Assembly (NCBI RefSeq): GCF_040939455.1
Contig: NC_134117.1
Span: forward strand, 23,491,501-23,555,500
DNA: 64,000 nucleotides
Reading direction: 5' to 3'
From: Microcebus murinus
Lineage: Eukaryota > Chordata > Mammalia > Primates > Cheirogaleidae
Below are positions 13,576 through 24,140 of this stretch, piece after piece. The notes beneath the pieces are model-generated. The model saw nothing but the letters and a program-made list of their open reading frames with translations, did no database searches and was not told the DNA's origin. Each line of letters begins with the position of its first letter. Within the stretch, counting starts at the first letter, position 1. A program made the position numbers and the translations under genes.

Positions 13576-14872
13576 GAAAATGGGTGTTGAGATTAGGAAT
13601 CAAGATGGCCAACTAGACACAAGTAGTATGTGCCTCCTCCACAGACAGGAACCAGAATAGTAAGTAGATTCTCACATTTTGAACAGATCATCTGGGAGAG
13701 AATGCTAGGATTCACCAGGGAAGTGATGGGAAGTACCACAAGTGGCTAAGGAGAGGATTCAGGGCAACTTGCTCAGTTGGGGACTGCATGACAGCCAGCG
13801 GAAGCTCCTGGATAGGGGAAACATTAGGAGAAAAATCCTTAGGGCTCCACTTTCAGAGAACCCTTCGATCCATGCAGGTCTCAGACCTAACAGAAGGAGC
13901 TGCTTGGAGATTGCACAGAGACCTTGTTCCATAAAGGGAACTCATGTGGAATCCCACAGGCATCCAAGCCTAGAGCAGCTTGAGCCAGGTGCCATTCTGA
14001 AAGCCTAGATGCTAGGGAACTGTGGGTATGCCTGCAGCCACTGCGCAGCTCCAAGGAGAGATAGATGAGCCAGGACCCCTGGTGCACCCCTGGAAATGTC
14101 CCCACCACCCTCCTGTGGGCCATTGTTGAGACTGAGATCAGTGAGCAGCTAGCATTTTCCAGTTTCATGCCCACAGTGCCTGCCTGGGTGGGGCCCTAGT
14201 CTTTCTGGTCATAGGTCTCAGGTGCCATTTTGAGAGTTTGGTACTGGGCTGAACCTTGCCCTTGGGTTGAGTTTGGGCTTCCTATGGCTGCAGCCCCTGC
14301 CCAGCTGGGCAAGGGCGAGGAAATCAGGCTCTCCAGCATGCATCTGGGATGGTACTGACCATCCTGCAGCTGGCTGCTGTGAAACTGAATCTCAACCAAA
14401 CTGTGCTCCCCACGGTTTTCTACCAGTGCAGCTTGCCTGAGAAGGGCACCACCCTCTCTACCCACAGGCCCAGGGCACCATTTTGGGAGTTTGGAGCCAG
14501 GCAATGTCCCACCCTCAGGCTGAATTCGGGCTGACAAAGCTATGGCCGCTTGGGTCCTAGTGGGTGGCTCCACCACTGCTACTGCCGTTCCCACATCACA
14601 CCAGCTGCTCAGGGGGCTGAGAACCCACCTATACACCTGGCCCTCTGCTCCAACTACTAGCTTCTGAGAAAGCCACTCAAAGGCCCAAGAATTGGTCCTT
14701 CAGGACACACTAATGCTACTGCCAGCATAAGCTGCTCTGAGGCCTAAAATGAGGCATATTAACTTACTGCTTCCACCTCTGGGGCCCAAAGACTGGCTCA
14801 TCTATTGTTCAAGTCCCCATAATACTTCACAGCCTCAACTAATAACTGTTTATTAAGCCACCAAGGAAACCA

Positions 14873-14961
14873 CAGATACCACTGACCCTGTGTAAGATAC
14901 CAGATACCAGATACCACTGACCCTGCCTAAGATACCAGATACCACTGACCCTGCCTAAGAA
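14873..14961. repeat. Short tandem repeat, about 30-base unit
   Basis: GATACCACTGACCCTG(C/T) occurs three times, separated by CTAAGATACCA spacers, within the L1 5' region. Confidence 0.85.
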
Positions 14962-14979
14962 ATCATACAAATATCACAC

Positions 14980-15170
14980 CAGTGGTCCCCAGCCTTTTTG
15001 GCACCAGGGGCCATTTTCATGGAAGACAATTTTTCCATGGACTGGGGAGGGGGGATCATTTCAGGATGATTCAAGTACATTACATTTGTTGTATACTTTA
15101 TTTTTATTATCATTACATTGTAATATATAATGAAATAATTATACAACTCACCATAGGTTGGGGACCCCTA
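14980..15170 (+). mobile_element. hAT-type nonautonomous transposon with 8-bp TSD
   Basis: Left end CAGTGGTCCCCAGCC and right end GGTTGGGGACCCCTA are imperfect inverted repeats. TATCACAC flanks both sides (14972-14979, 15171-15178); an 8-bp duplication is the hAT hallmark. At 191 bp it lacks most of the interior seen in longer family members. Confidence 0.85.
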
Positions 15171-16602
15171 TATCACACTACTACAGGCACGCCAAATCAA
15201 AGCCAAAGTGCCCTACTCAACCAACAACATATATACACCTTCAGGAAAATATTCTCCTCTTTGAAAGGAATTTCAAAAAACTGGAACAAGCAACTGCTAC
15301 AACAGATGTGCATATATCAATGCAAAGACAGAGGAAACACGAAAAAGTAAGGAAATATGACACTACCAAAGGGCCACAATTGCATAGCAATGGATCCCAA
15401 TCAAAAAGAATTCCTCATAATGCCAGATAAAGAATTCCAAATATTGGCTCTAAAGAAGCTCAATGAGATGAAAGAGAAATCTGAAAATTAATACAAAGAA
15501 TTCAGAAATCAATTCAGGATATGAATGAGAAATTTACTAAGGAGATAGATGTCATTAAAAAAAAAAAAACAAGCCTAAATGGACATTCTGGAGCTGAAAA
15601 ATTCATTGAAGGAAATGCAAAACATATTTGAAAACTTCAAGAATAGCCTAGACCAAGCAGAAAAAGAGAATCTCAGAACTTGAAGACAGGTCTTTTGAAA
15701 TAATCCAATCAGACAAAAATAAGGAAAAAAGAATAAGAAGGAATGAGGAAAGCCTTTGAGACATCTGGGACTACATAAAGCAACTGAACCAATGAATTAT
15801 TGATATTCTCAAGGGAAAGAGAGATCAAAAAGTTTAGAAAATTCATTTAAGGAAATAATCAAAACTTCTCAGGATTCTTTCTGCATCTTTATAAGAAAAC
15901 AAAAAAACCTTCCCAGGACTAGCAAGAGAGTTAGACATTCGGATACAGCAGGCCCAATGATCTCCAGGCAAATATGTTACAAAAAGGAGTTCACCATAGA
16001 ATATTATAATCAGAATATCTAAAGTTGATGTGAAAGAGAGAATTTTAAAGTTAGCAAGAGAAAAGCATCTAGTCACCTATAAAGGAAACCCCATCAGACT
16101 AACAGCAGACCTCTCAGCAGAAACCTTGCAGGCCAGAAGAGAATGGGATGGCATTTTCAAAGTACTGAAAGAAAAAAACTGCCAGCCAAGAATTTTATAT
16201 CCTGCCAGACTAAGCTTCATAAATGAAGAAGAAATAAATTTTCTTCCAGACAAGCAAACACTGAGAAAATTCTTCACCACTTGACCAGCCCTACAGGAAA
16301 TACTCAAAGCAGTCTTAAACAGGGAAATGAAAGGTCAATATTCACCATCACCATCATGAAAACACACAAAATATAAAACTCACAGGTCTTATAAAACAAT
16401 GACACAAAGGAGGAAGAAAAAGGAATTAAATGGCAACATGACAAAAGTTAAGCAAACCACAAAGAGAAAAAGAAAATTTAATTTTCAAAAATTTCTTGTT
16501 ACCATAGGTTCTGAGTGTTAAAATTTTTTCTCTGAATTATCATTGTATTTACTATTATCATATAATTTATTAAAATAATGTAAATATTAAAAAGAACATG
16601 GG

Positions 16603-16990
16603 TTTTTCTCCTGCATAGTGCCAACTTAACACTCTTGAGAATTTTAACATTGATAAAATTCTATGTCTAGTATATATCCATATTCAAATTTCCTTGATCT
16701 TTATCACTGTTTTTGTTTTTTTGTATTTGGATCATACATTGCATGTGGTTGATATGTCTACTTTAATCTAGAAAAGTTCTACAGCTTTTTTCAGTATTTT
16801 TTACATTAATATTTTTGAAACATCTGGGCCAATTGTTTTGTCTTTATCTGATTCTTTCCTCATGTTTAGATTCAAGTTAGACACTTTGGGCACGAGTATT
16901 ACATGGACATAAATTCTGTCCTTCCCTATGCATCACATTAGGAAGCACATGATGTCAGACGGTCTCATTATGTAAACCTTTCTTTCTGTG
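16603..16990 (-). mobile_element. L1M 3' UTR, antisense, right part
   Basis: Continues the fragment at 13225-13490: TCCATATTCAAATTTCCTTG, TCTGATTCTTTCCTCATG and the AGGAAGCACATGATGTC block. Confidence 0.55.
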
Positions 16991-17097
16991 ATGCTTTTGA
17001 CATACAATTACTATTTCTTGGGAAGGAAAATACCCTCCAAGCCACTGCCTGTGAGGATCAGGCTCTCTGCTTTTAGATTGAAGGGAGAAGGAAGTAA

Positions 17098-17210
17098 CAC
17101 CAGTTGAGCACTTAGTTTATGCCACACACCATACTGAGGGTGTTTATAGAATTAATCCCATTAAACTATCATAACAACATGGGATTGTTATTCCTATTTC
17201 ATACATATAG
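17098..17210 (-). mobile_element. MIR SINE fragment
   Basis: TTGAGCACTTAGTTTATGCC followed by an AATCCCATTAAAC/ATAACAAC stretch, the complement of the MIR 3' half. Confidence 0.55.
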
Positions 17211-17524
17211 ATTTTTCTACAGGTCAGTCTTACTTTAAAATTCATACCTATTCAACATACCATGCCTTCTTAAATCCATGTTCAAAATAAAGTGGAGTAG
17301 TCTTCCGTAGACCCATCCAGCATGGGGTAATGAAAAGGTGGCAGATACAGGATTGCACATTATCACTCTCTAGTCCTCTCTCTCTGGTTAGCCTACATTA
17401 CTAACTAAACCTACCACTTTACCCTCTAAATCCAGGGTTTTGAGTTCTTTCTCAAGTCACTGTCCCAGGTAGGTGCTACCAGTTGGTAGGAGTTGGCATG
17501 GGGAATGAAATCTACTCTGTGGAT

Positions 17525-17785
17525 TTGTAATCAGGCACATAGGTTCAAACCCATACTTTACTACTTACTAGCTGTATGATCTTAAGCAAGTCACTTAACC
17601 TATCTGAGGCCGTTTTCATCAATAAGGCAAGATAACTTTTTTTTTTTTTTTTTTTAGGCAAGATAACTTAAGATAATATCTAATTTCCAGTAGAGTTGCA
17701 TTAGAATTATCATGAGGATTAATTGAGAGCAGGTATGTAAAAGCGCCCAGCGCTGTACCTGGCACATATTAGGCACTCAAAGGAA
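17525..17785 (+). mobile_element. MIR SINE, interrupted by a poly-T insertion
   Basis: AGCTGTATGATCTTAAGCAAG, CACTTAACCTATCTGAG and TGTACCTGGCACATATTAGG are in sense order. A 17-T run flanked by a 14-bp duplication interrupts it. Confidence 0.8.
17639..17655 (-). mobile_element. Poly(A)-only retroinsertion (reads poly-T)
   Basis: Seventeen T bases lie between two exact copies of AGGCAAGATAACTT (17625-17638 and 17656-17669). This is what L1 machinery leaves when only the tail is copied. Confidence 0.75.
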
Positions 17786-18150
17786 GCCAGGAGCACCTGC
17801 GTGGCCAGAGACGCTGCATGTTTCGCGACTACCACCAGGGAGCGGTATGGCACAACGGCTTGGCCATTGTGGCCAAGGGAAACGGCTTTCCCTCAGGGAT
17901 CTCATCTAATACTAACCATAACCCTGTGTGCTCTCTGTGCTGGTCTCATCCCCCTCCAAGGACCTATGATGAGGATTTTAAGTGAAGTATTTAAGTTTAT
18001 ATGGGAGTGGAGGGAGGGGCAGATCTGGATTTGAACCAAGGGCCAATATCTCTATCTCATGCCCTCTACTGCAACCTACCTGTCTTATTGTTAAGGATAC
18101 AGGAGCATAAAAAGATTTAGCATAATAAGAGCTATCTTGCCATATTAATA
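17786..18150. other. Single-copy stretch with CpGs
   Basis: No gene. CpG-retaining sequence around 17800-17880 includes a CTCF-like core. The 77-codon frame here has no supporting features. Confidence 0.45.
17832..17845 (+). promoter_or_regulatory. Candidate CTCF core motif
   Basis: CCACCAGGGAGCGG differs from the common CCACCAGGGGGCG core by one base and sits in non-repeat DNA. Motif similarity only. Confidence 0.35.
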
Positions 18151-18154
18151 ATTT

Positions 18155-18298
18155 ATTTTATTTTATTAGAGACAAGGCCTTGCTCTGTTGCCCAGTTCAG
18201 TAGCCTGATCACAACTCACTGTAACCTTGAATTCCTGGGCTCAAACGATCCTCCTGCCTCAGCCTCCTAAAGTGCTGGGATTACAAGTGTGAGCCACC
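18155..18298 (-). mobile_element. Alu monomer, antisense
   Basis: TTAGAGACAAGGCCTTGCTC to GATTACAAGTGTGAGCCACC, one arm only; retains the older AAGTGCTGGGATTAC form. Confidence 0.8.
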
Positions 18299-18355
18299 TG
18301 TAATTAAAATAGATGCACGGCCTCTATTAATAATTATTAAGAATTAATGGCAGAG

Positions 18356-18689
18356 GTCGGGCACAGTGGCTCACACCTGTAATCCTAGCACTCTGGGAGG
18401 CCGAGGTGGGAGGATCGCTCAAGGTCAGGAGTTCAAAACCAGCCTGAGCAAGAGTGAGACCCTGTCTCTACTATAAAATAGAAAGAAATTAGCCAAACAA
18501 CTAAAAATATATAGAAAAAATTAGCTGGGTATGGTGGCGCATGCCTGTAGTCCCAGCTACTCGGGAGGCTGAGGCAGGAAGATCGCCTGAGCCCAGGAGT
18601 TGGAGGTTGCTGTGAGCTAGGCTGATGCCAAAGCACTCTAGCTGGGGCAACAGAGTGAGACTCTGTCTCAAAAAAAAAAAAAAAAAAAA
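18356..18689 (+). mobile_element. Alu, full length, with TSD
   Basis: AAGAATTAATGG(C/T)AGAG flanks the element (18339-18355 and from 18690). Full-length with a long A-tail. Confidence 0.93.
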
Positions 18690-18699
18690 AAGAATTAAT

Positions 18700-18970
18700 G
18701 GTAGAGTTTCAGTTTGGGAAGATGAAAAAGTTCTGGCAATGGATAGTGGTGATGGTTGCACAACAGTGTGAATTCATTTAATGCCACTGAACTGTACACT
18801 TAAAAATGGTTAAAATGGGAGCCCAGGAGTTGGACGCTGCAGTGAACTATGAGCATGCCACTACACTCCAGCCTCGGTGACAAAGTGAGACCCCTCTTTA
18901 AAACAATTTTTTAAAATGGTTAAAATGGTAAATTTTATGTAAGTATACATTACCACAATTTTTAAAATGG
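18700..18970 (+). mobile_element. L1M 3' end, split by an Alu fragment
   Basis: GGCAATGGATAGTGGTGATGG, GAACTGTACACTTAAAAATGG and, after the Alu piece, GGTAAATTTTATGTAAGTAT. Confidence 0.7.
18817..18905 (+). mobile_element. Alu-related 3' fragment with TSD-like flanks
   Basis: GAGCCCAGGAGTTGGACGC to GAGACCCCTCTTTAAAAC. GGTTAAAATGG occurs on both sides. Confidence 0.7.
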
Positions 18971-19009
18971 TAACTACTTACATAAATGGTAACTACATAC
19001 CACTTATTA

Positions 19010-19145
19010 ATAACAACAGTTAATGTTATATATTTTTAACTGCTTTTTTAAAACCACTTATAATTATTTCTTTAATTCTCAGAATCACCAATTAAGGTAG
19101 GTACCATCGTTATTCCTATTTAATAAATAATTTAATCACTGGGCT
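19010..19145 (-). mobile_element. Possible MIR fragment
   Basis: TTTAATTCTCAGAATCACC and TTATTCCTATTTAATAAAT follow the antisense MIR order weakly. Confidence 0.35.
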
Positions 19146-19422
19146 GTCCTTACTCCCCTTTTCCCCCTGGTATAGTATCTGATCTGCATGTCACTGGCTG
19201 GTCCTTGGTTAGCCAGCAGTGTGGAATGTGATAGAGGGGAAAGCCCTTGGACTTGCCTGACCTGGAGCTGATACAGGTTCTGCTGCTTTAACTAGATGAA
19301 TGTTCTTATGAGAGTTAATCTCTCTGAGTCTCAATTTTTTTTCATGTGTGCAATAAAGATAATAGTACTTCACAGGATTGTCATGATGAGCAAATAAGAT
19401 AATCTATAAATCTAAAATGCTT

Positions 19423-19762
19423 GGCCAGGCGCAGTGGCTCATGCCTGTATTCCTAGCACTCTGGGAGGCGGAGGCAGGTGGATTGCTCAAGGTCAGGAGT
19501 TCAAAACCAGCCTGAGTGAGAGCGAGACCCCATCTCTACTAAAAATAGAAAGAAATTAGCTGGATAACTAAAAATATATATAAAAAAAATTATCTGGGCA
19601 TGGTGACGCATGCCTGTAGTCCCAGCTACTTGGGAGGCTGAGGCAGGAGGATCACCTGAGCCCAGGAGTATGAGGTTGCTGTGAGCTAGGCTGATGCCAT
19701 GGCACTCTAGCCAGGGCAAGAGAGTGAGACTCTGTCTTAAAAAAAATAAAATAAATAAAATA
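19423..19762 (+). mobile_element. Alu, full length, with TSD
   Basis: TAAAATGCTT precedes and follows the element. Tail is AAAATAAA-rich. Confidence 0.92.
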
Positions 19763-19777
19763 AAATGCTTAGCACAA

Positions 19778-20075
19778 GGCCAGGTACAGTGACTCATGCC
19801 TGTAGTCCTAGCATTATTAGGAGGCTGAGGCAGGAAAATAACTTGAGGCCAGGAGTTTGAGACCAGCCTAGGCAACATAGCGAGACCCCTGCCTGTACAA
19901 AAAAATAAAAAAATTAGCCTCGCATGGTGGCACACGCCTTCAGTCCCAGGTACTTGGGAGGCTGAGGCGGGAGGATCGCTTGCACCCAGGAGTTTGAGGT
20001 TGCAGTGAGCTATGATTGTGTCACTGTACTCCAGCCTGGGGGACAGAGGAAGATCCTGTCTCTAATGAAAAAACG
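19778..20075 (+). mobile_element. Older Alu
   Basis: GGCCAGGTACAGTGACTCATG to GATCCTGTCTCTAATG. Lacks the lemur-type linker and ends with the older TGATTGTGTCACTGTACTCC arm. Confidence 0.85.
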
Positions 20076-20309
20076 AAATGTTTGGCACCATGCCTGGCAC
20101 ATAGTAAGCACTGAAAACGTTTCCTGTTCTTATTATTTGCATGTAGTAGGGTGCTCAGAAAATAATAAATACATGGATGGGTATGTCCTGAGGTTGCCTG
20201 AAACAGCTCCTGGCCCTCCGGGAGGTGGGGGTGTTGGAGGAAAGCAGAGAGTATTCAGCCCCGATCAGCTTAGCTCATGAAATGGTAGGACTAGATAAGG
20301 TTCTTGGAG

Positions 20310-20450
20310 TATAACTCCACACTTTTTTTTTTTTTCTTTTTTTTTTTTTTTCTTTTTCCAAGCAAAGAGCCAAAGAAGACTCCACACTTTTACAGAGGAG
20401 GAAGCTGAAGCCCAAGAAAGGGAATAGTTTTATGCAAAGTCACCCCTTTT
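20310..20450 (-). mobile_element. MIR fragment with a short retroinsertion
   Basis: CTTTTACAGAGGAGGAAGCTG and GCAAAGTCACCC fit antisense MIR; the left part is broken by the 51-bp insertion at 20328-20378. Confidence 0.55.
20328..20378 (-). mobile_element. 51-bp retroinsertion of an unidentified RNA 3' end
   Basis: ACTCCACACTTTT (20315-20327 and 20379-20391) brackets a T-rich run followed by CCAAGCAAAGAGCCAAAGAAG. In antisense this is a 21-base body plus poly(A). Confidence 0.7.
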
Positions 20451-21110
20451 TTCCCTTCAACCAGGAAGTTACCCTAAGAAGCAGTCTTGTGTCATGAGAA
20501 CCCCTCCCCAGGAGTCAAGCCTGGACACTGATGTGAGCTTCACCTTAGACAGCTGTAGGGCCCCTCCCAGAAATATGGTAGGTTATCATCAAGTCCTCTC
20601 CAGCCTCGCATCTGCTCTGAGAGGTGCTCACCTCTGCCCTTTCTCTGCAGAGCAGCCAAAAGAATCATGAGAGCAGGGTATCAGCAGTTTATTGTAGCCT
20701 CTGGGGCAGGGGGTATGGGGAGAGAGGGAAGGGGACGGGCCCTGGGCACCCTGCCACAGCTGCACCTTTGGTTAATATTTATTCTTTCTCCTTCCTCCTC
20801 CTGGAAACCAAGGGGAAGCTAGCAATAGCTTGAGAAGCAAAATCCCAGGGCTGTGAGGAGCTGGTTCCTGTGACAGATGACTCAGCACAGGCCTTCAGAA
20901 CGATAGGCAGTGTCCACTGCCTGGATTCTGCACAAGCCCATGAGTGTTGGGTTGGCCACCATGGCTGTTACGAGGTTCATGCTATTTGTCTGCTCAGGAG
21001 GGATTTTGTCTCCTAGGAACCGGGGGATGTTCTGGCCCCTCCAGCTCATGAGTGAGTAGTGGTGTCAGGGTACTTGTTGTGGTTTGATCTCTGAATCACT
21101 TTTGCTTGAA
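20450..21110. other. No gene seen; single-copy stretch
   Basis: No exon or repeat recognised. It includes a MARE/AP-1-like ATGACTCAGCA near 20878. Confidence 0.45.
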
Positions 21111-21319
21111 AAGCCCCTCATTCCTTGCCTGGATGTATGACCCTCCTCCTCTCCAGGCTCTCATCAATACTACCTCTAGATAAGTCTTTCTAAAACAGCA
21201 CTCCCAAAGGGTGCCTCACTGCCTTTAAATTGAGCTCCCAATTCCTTAGCACAATGTGGACCTGACCAAAATTTATCCTAACCCCCTCTCCTTCCTCCCG
21301 CCATGCACCTGTTAACTGA

Positions 21320-21860
21320 AGAAATAATGAGTTCCATAATTTGGAAAGGAGAGCTTTATTTCTCCTAAAGGGTTGCAGCCTGCGGGTGACCATTCCAGCA
21401 GGCTCTAAAGCAGGGCCCCTGGCCACAAGCCAGGAACATGTGCTTCAGGAATTTATACTGAGCAGGATGGCCAAATATACATATTTAACAAGCTATAGGA
21501 GGAGTCATGAATATTTATGAAAAGAGAAACATGTGCCTGTGCAATGAGGCTTTTTGCCCTTTTATGGCCACCCTCTATGTCAAAAAGGTGAAACAAGGAC
21601 ATGAAAACCCTCTCTGCACATGCCCCATAGACTATTTAAAACCTTCTTGTGGTTGGTGGTCTTTTATCAGGAAGGAATGCTGGTCTGGCCCTTAGGGGAA
21701 AAAACCTGAGGCCATTAGCAAGGAAGAGGGTAAAATGATGCGTGTCTGACCTCCCATCCCGTCATAGCTGGGAACTCAGTTTTAAGGCATCCCAGGTCCC
21801 CCTGGTTGAGAGGAAGTCTGTTTAGTCAGGGGGATTAGGATTTTATTTTAGTTCCAGACC
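21320..21860 (-). mobile_element. Endogenous-retrovirus-type LTR, antisense
   Basis: GAGAGCTTTATTTCTCC reads as a polyadenylation region on the minus strand. The segment interrupts L2 sequence and ends near GGGATTAGGATTTTATTTTAG. No coding region; class uncertain. Confidence 0.5.
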
Positions 21861-22336
21861 TACTGAATCAGCTGCTGGTGAGACCTAGATTTTAATGACA
21901 CCATGGCTGATTTTTGTGCAGACTACAACTTAAGAATGGCTGCTCTGCCAAACCAGATTGTTAAATTTCCTGACTGTGTCTGGCAGTCACACCTCAGTGC
22001 CCTTCCTTACTCATGTTGTTCCTCTTCTCGGAATGCCCTTTCTACGCTGTGCAGCCTGCTGCATTCTGCTTCTCCTCTAAGAGTCAGTCATCTCACATGT
22101 CAGCTCTCTGTGCTGCTTCCCTCAAATCTAGGTTCCTTTCTCTGTGTTCACACAATCCCATTGTGCTTTCTACCTTCCTCTGCTATAGTATTTTCATATT
22201 GTGTCACAGCTAATTATTTAGCTCCTTTGCTTGTTTGTGACCTCTGTAAGGACCATGGATGTTCCATTTTTGAATCCCCAGGGCCTAGTAAAGTACCTGG
22301 CAGGGAGAAGGCATTTAATGCATGCATGTTTACTGA

Positions 22337-22393
22337 ACGAATGGATGGATGGATGGATGGATGGATGGATGGATGGATGGATGGATGGATGGA
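22337..22393. repeat. (ATGG)n microsatellite
   Basis: About 14 nearly perfect GATG units at the L2 3' tail. They create a repetitive MDGW frame that is not a real protein. Confidence 0.95.
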
Positions 22394-22462
22394 GACAGGT
22401 CCCAGTCTAACTCAGAAAAGTAGATTAAACCTATTATGTAGTTGACAGAGCCAGTGTGGTTT

Positions 22463-22741
22463 TTGGTTGTTTGTTTTGAGACAGGATCTCACTCTGTTGT
22501 CCAGGCTAGAGTGTTCTCTGTAACTTTAAACTCCTGGGCTCAAGTGATCCTCCTGCCTTAGCCTCCTGAGTATCTGAGACTATAGGCATGTACCACCATG
22601 TTCAGCTGCTGCTTCTATTTTTTGTAGAGATGGGATCTCATTTTTGCTCATGCTGGTCTCAGACTCCTGGCCTCAAGTGATCTTCCTGCCTCGGCCTCCC
22701 AGAGTGCTAGGATTAGGGGCGTGAGCCACCGCATCCGGCCA
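22463..22741 (-). mobile_element. Alu, older, antisense
   Basis: TTTGAGACAGGATCTCACTC to GCCACCGCATCCGGCC; short linker without the lemur-type insertion. Confidence 0.88.
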
Positions 22742-23680
22742 CAGGAATGTTTATCATGCAGACTTTTGTTTCACAGCTTTAGTCTATAACTTGGTCTTGA
22801 GGAAGCTATGGGTCTACATTTTGGCAAGAAGTATTTAGGTTAGTTATGGGTTAGAACTAAGAAGCTGTTTTTTTTTTTTTTCTTTTTATTTCTTTTTGTT
22901 TCTCCCTATCCCAAAATATTTTTCAGAATTCCAAAATGTGTTTGTGTGGGAGGCTAAGGAACTGCTTTCTCTTAATCTCTTCTAGGATAGACCCTACAGA
23001 CCTGTTCTCCACCCAGGCCTATTCCCAAGGATGATCCATTTCAGAATTCTTGAACTTCTGACTCTATTCATGTACCTGCAATCTCAGTCAGGCACACCTT
23101 GGACCTTGTCATGACTGTTCCAGCTCAGAAATGCCAACATACTGGTCTCTGGCCAGAACTTCCTTGCCATCAGCGTGTTCACTTCCCCCACTCCCAGCTC
23201 CCCTGCTCTCTGACATCATGGCTCCCCTGGATCTCTTTTCTAACCCCAGCCCATGAGTGGTCTTCTTTTTTCTGCTCCAGAGAGAGGTGCTCCTTCTCCT
23301 GTCTGAGGCCAGTGCCACACCTGGGTGCTGGACTCTGCCCTTCTCAGTCCCTCAGCACTCTGTCCATCATCACCTTCCCTCTCTCCTTTCTGGCTCTTTC
23401 CCAAACACACATAAACGTAGTCAAGCTTCTCTCACCTCAGAAAAGTACCTCTCTCTAGCTACAAGCCAATCTTGCAAGCTCCCCTCACAGCATAGTTTAT
23501 CAAAAGAGTAGGCTGTGTATGCTGCCCACTCACTCTCAGCTCTGTTTCTGGCCCCACCACTCCAGTTGTTCTCCCCAAGGCCACAGCAAACTCCTAATTA
23601 CAAAATGCAGCAAATAGTTGCTATTTTTCTTGCACTTTGTGTTGCATTTGGCACTATGAGCTACTCCTGTCTTCTCCTTT
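22741..23680. other. No gene seen; C/T-rich stretch
   Basis: Pyrimidine-rich sequence from about 22980 to 23600 with open frames but no splice signals, start context or recognised domain. It may be a diverged ancient repeat. Confidence 0.4.
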
Positions 23681-23683
23681 TCT

Positions 23684-23852
23684 TTTCTTTTCTTTTTTTT
23701 TTTAGACAGAGTCTTGCTCTAACACTTCAGCTGGAGTGCAGTGGCATGATCATAACTCATTGCAACCTGAAACTCTTAGGCTCAAGTGATCTTCCCACCT
23801 GGGCCTCCCAAAGTGCTAGGACTGCAGGCATGAGCCACCATGCCTGGCCTCT
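23684..23852 (-). mobile_element. Alu monomer (FRAM-like), antisense
   Basis: TTTAGACAGAGTCTTGCTC to GCCACCATGCCTGGCC, about 150 bases, one arm. Confidence 0.8.
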
Positions 23853-23969
23853 ACTGTCTTCTTTGTGGAGTCCTTTTCCTGTTTCCAAGTGTCAGTAGTG
23901 CATACTTTTCCTTGTTTAATCCTTTTATCTTCTTTTATTTACTCTCTCTGCTATAGCTCATATAATCTA

Positions 23970-24120
23970 ATGCTTACCATTTATTATACAAGACACTTGA
24001 CATCTCTAAACCTAGTAAAATGGAGACTGTCGTGAAAAGTACAACTTATGCATATAAAGGGCCCAGAAAAGTGCCTGGCATAAAGTAGGGGCTCACTAAA
24101 TGGTAGTAATTTGGATTATT
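23970..24120 (+). mobile_element. MIR fragment
   Basis: AAACCTAGTAAAATGGAGAC and AAGTGCCTGGCATAAAGTAGG in sense order. Confidence 0.65.
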
Positions 24121-24140
24121 ATTATTAATAATAAATGTCT

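Larger units (their letters stand above)
13576..16590 (+). mobile_element. HAL1/L1-type element: 5' UTR and ORF1, no ORF2
   Basis: A 5'-UTR-like GC-rich segment (GGAATCAAGATGGCCAACTAG; two CACCATTTTGGGAGTTTGG-like blocks) precedes an ORF1 region with several frame breaks (about 15390-16300). The C-terminal 84-codon frame at 16030-16284 contains VTYKGNPIRLTADLSAETLQ, typical of the L1 ORF1p C-terminal domain, an RNA-binding chaperone. No reverse transcriptase follows, as in half-L1 (HAL1) elements, or else it is a 3'-deleted L1. Interrupted by a hAT insertion at 14980-15170. Not functional. Confidence 0.75.
19250..20140 (+). mobile_element. MIR SINE split by two Alus
   Basis: Left part has TTAATCTCTCTGAGTCTCAA and CACAGGATTGTCATGATGAG. 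The end (GCACCATGCCTGGCACATAG) lies after the two Alus at 19423-20075. Confidence 0.75.
21110..22393 (+). mobile_element. L2 LINE, split by an LTR, ending in an ATGG repeat
   Basis: Left piece is about 21110-21315; the right piece, from about 21960, has CTTCTCGGAATGCCC, GTGACCTCTGTAAGGACC and AGTACCTGGCAGGGAGAAGG. The L2 tail leads straight into the tetranucleotide repeat. Confidence 0.65.

Noticed and set aside
16030..16284. 84-codon frame as a host RNA-binding protein
   Set aside because: It is the L1 ORF1 C-terminal domain in a HAL1/L1-type element with frame breaks upstream.
21903..22445. 180-codon frame with MDGW repeats
   Set aside because: The repeat is the ATGG microsatellite; the upstream part is L2 sequence.
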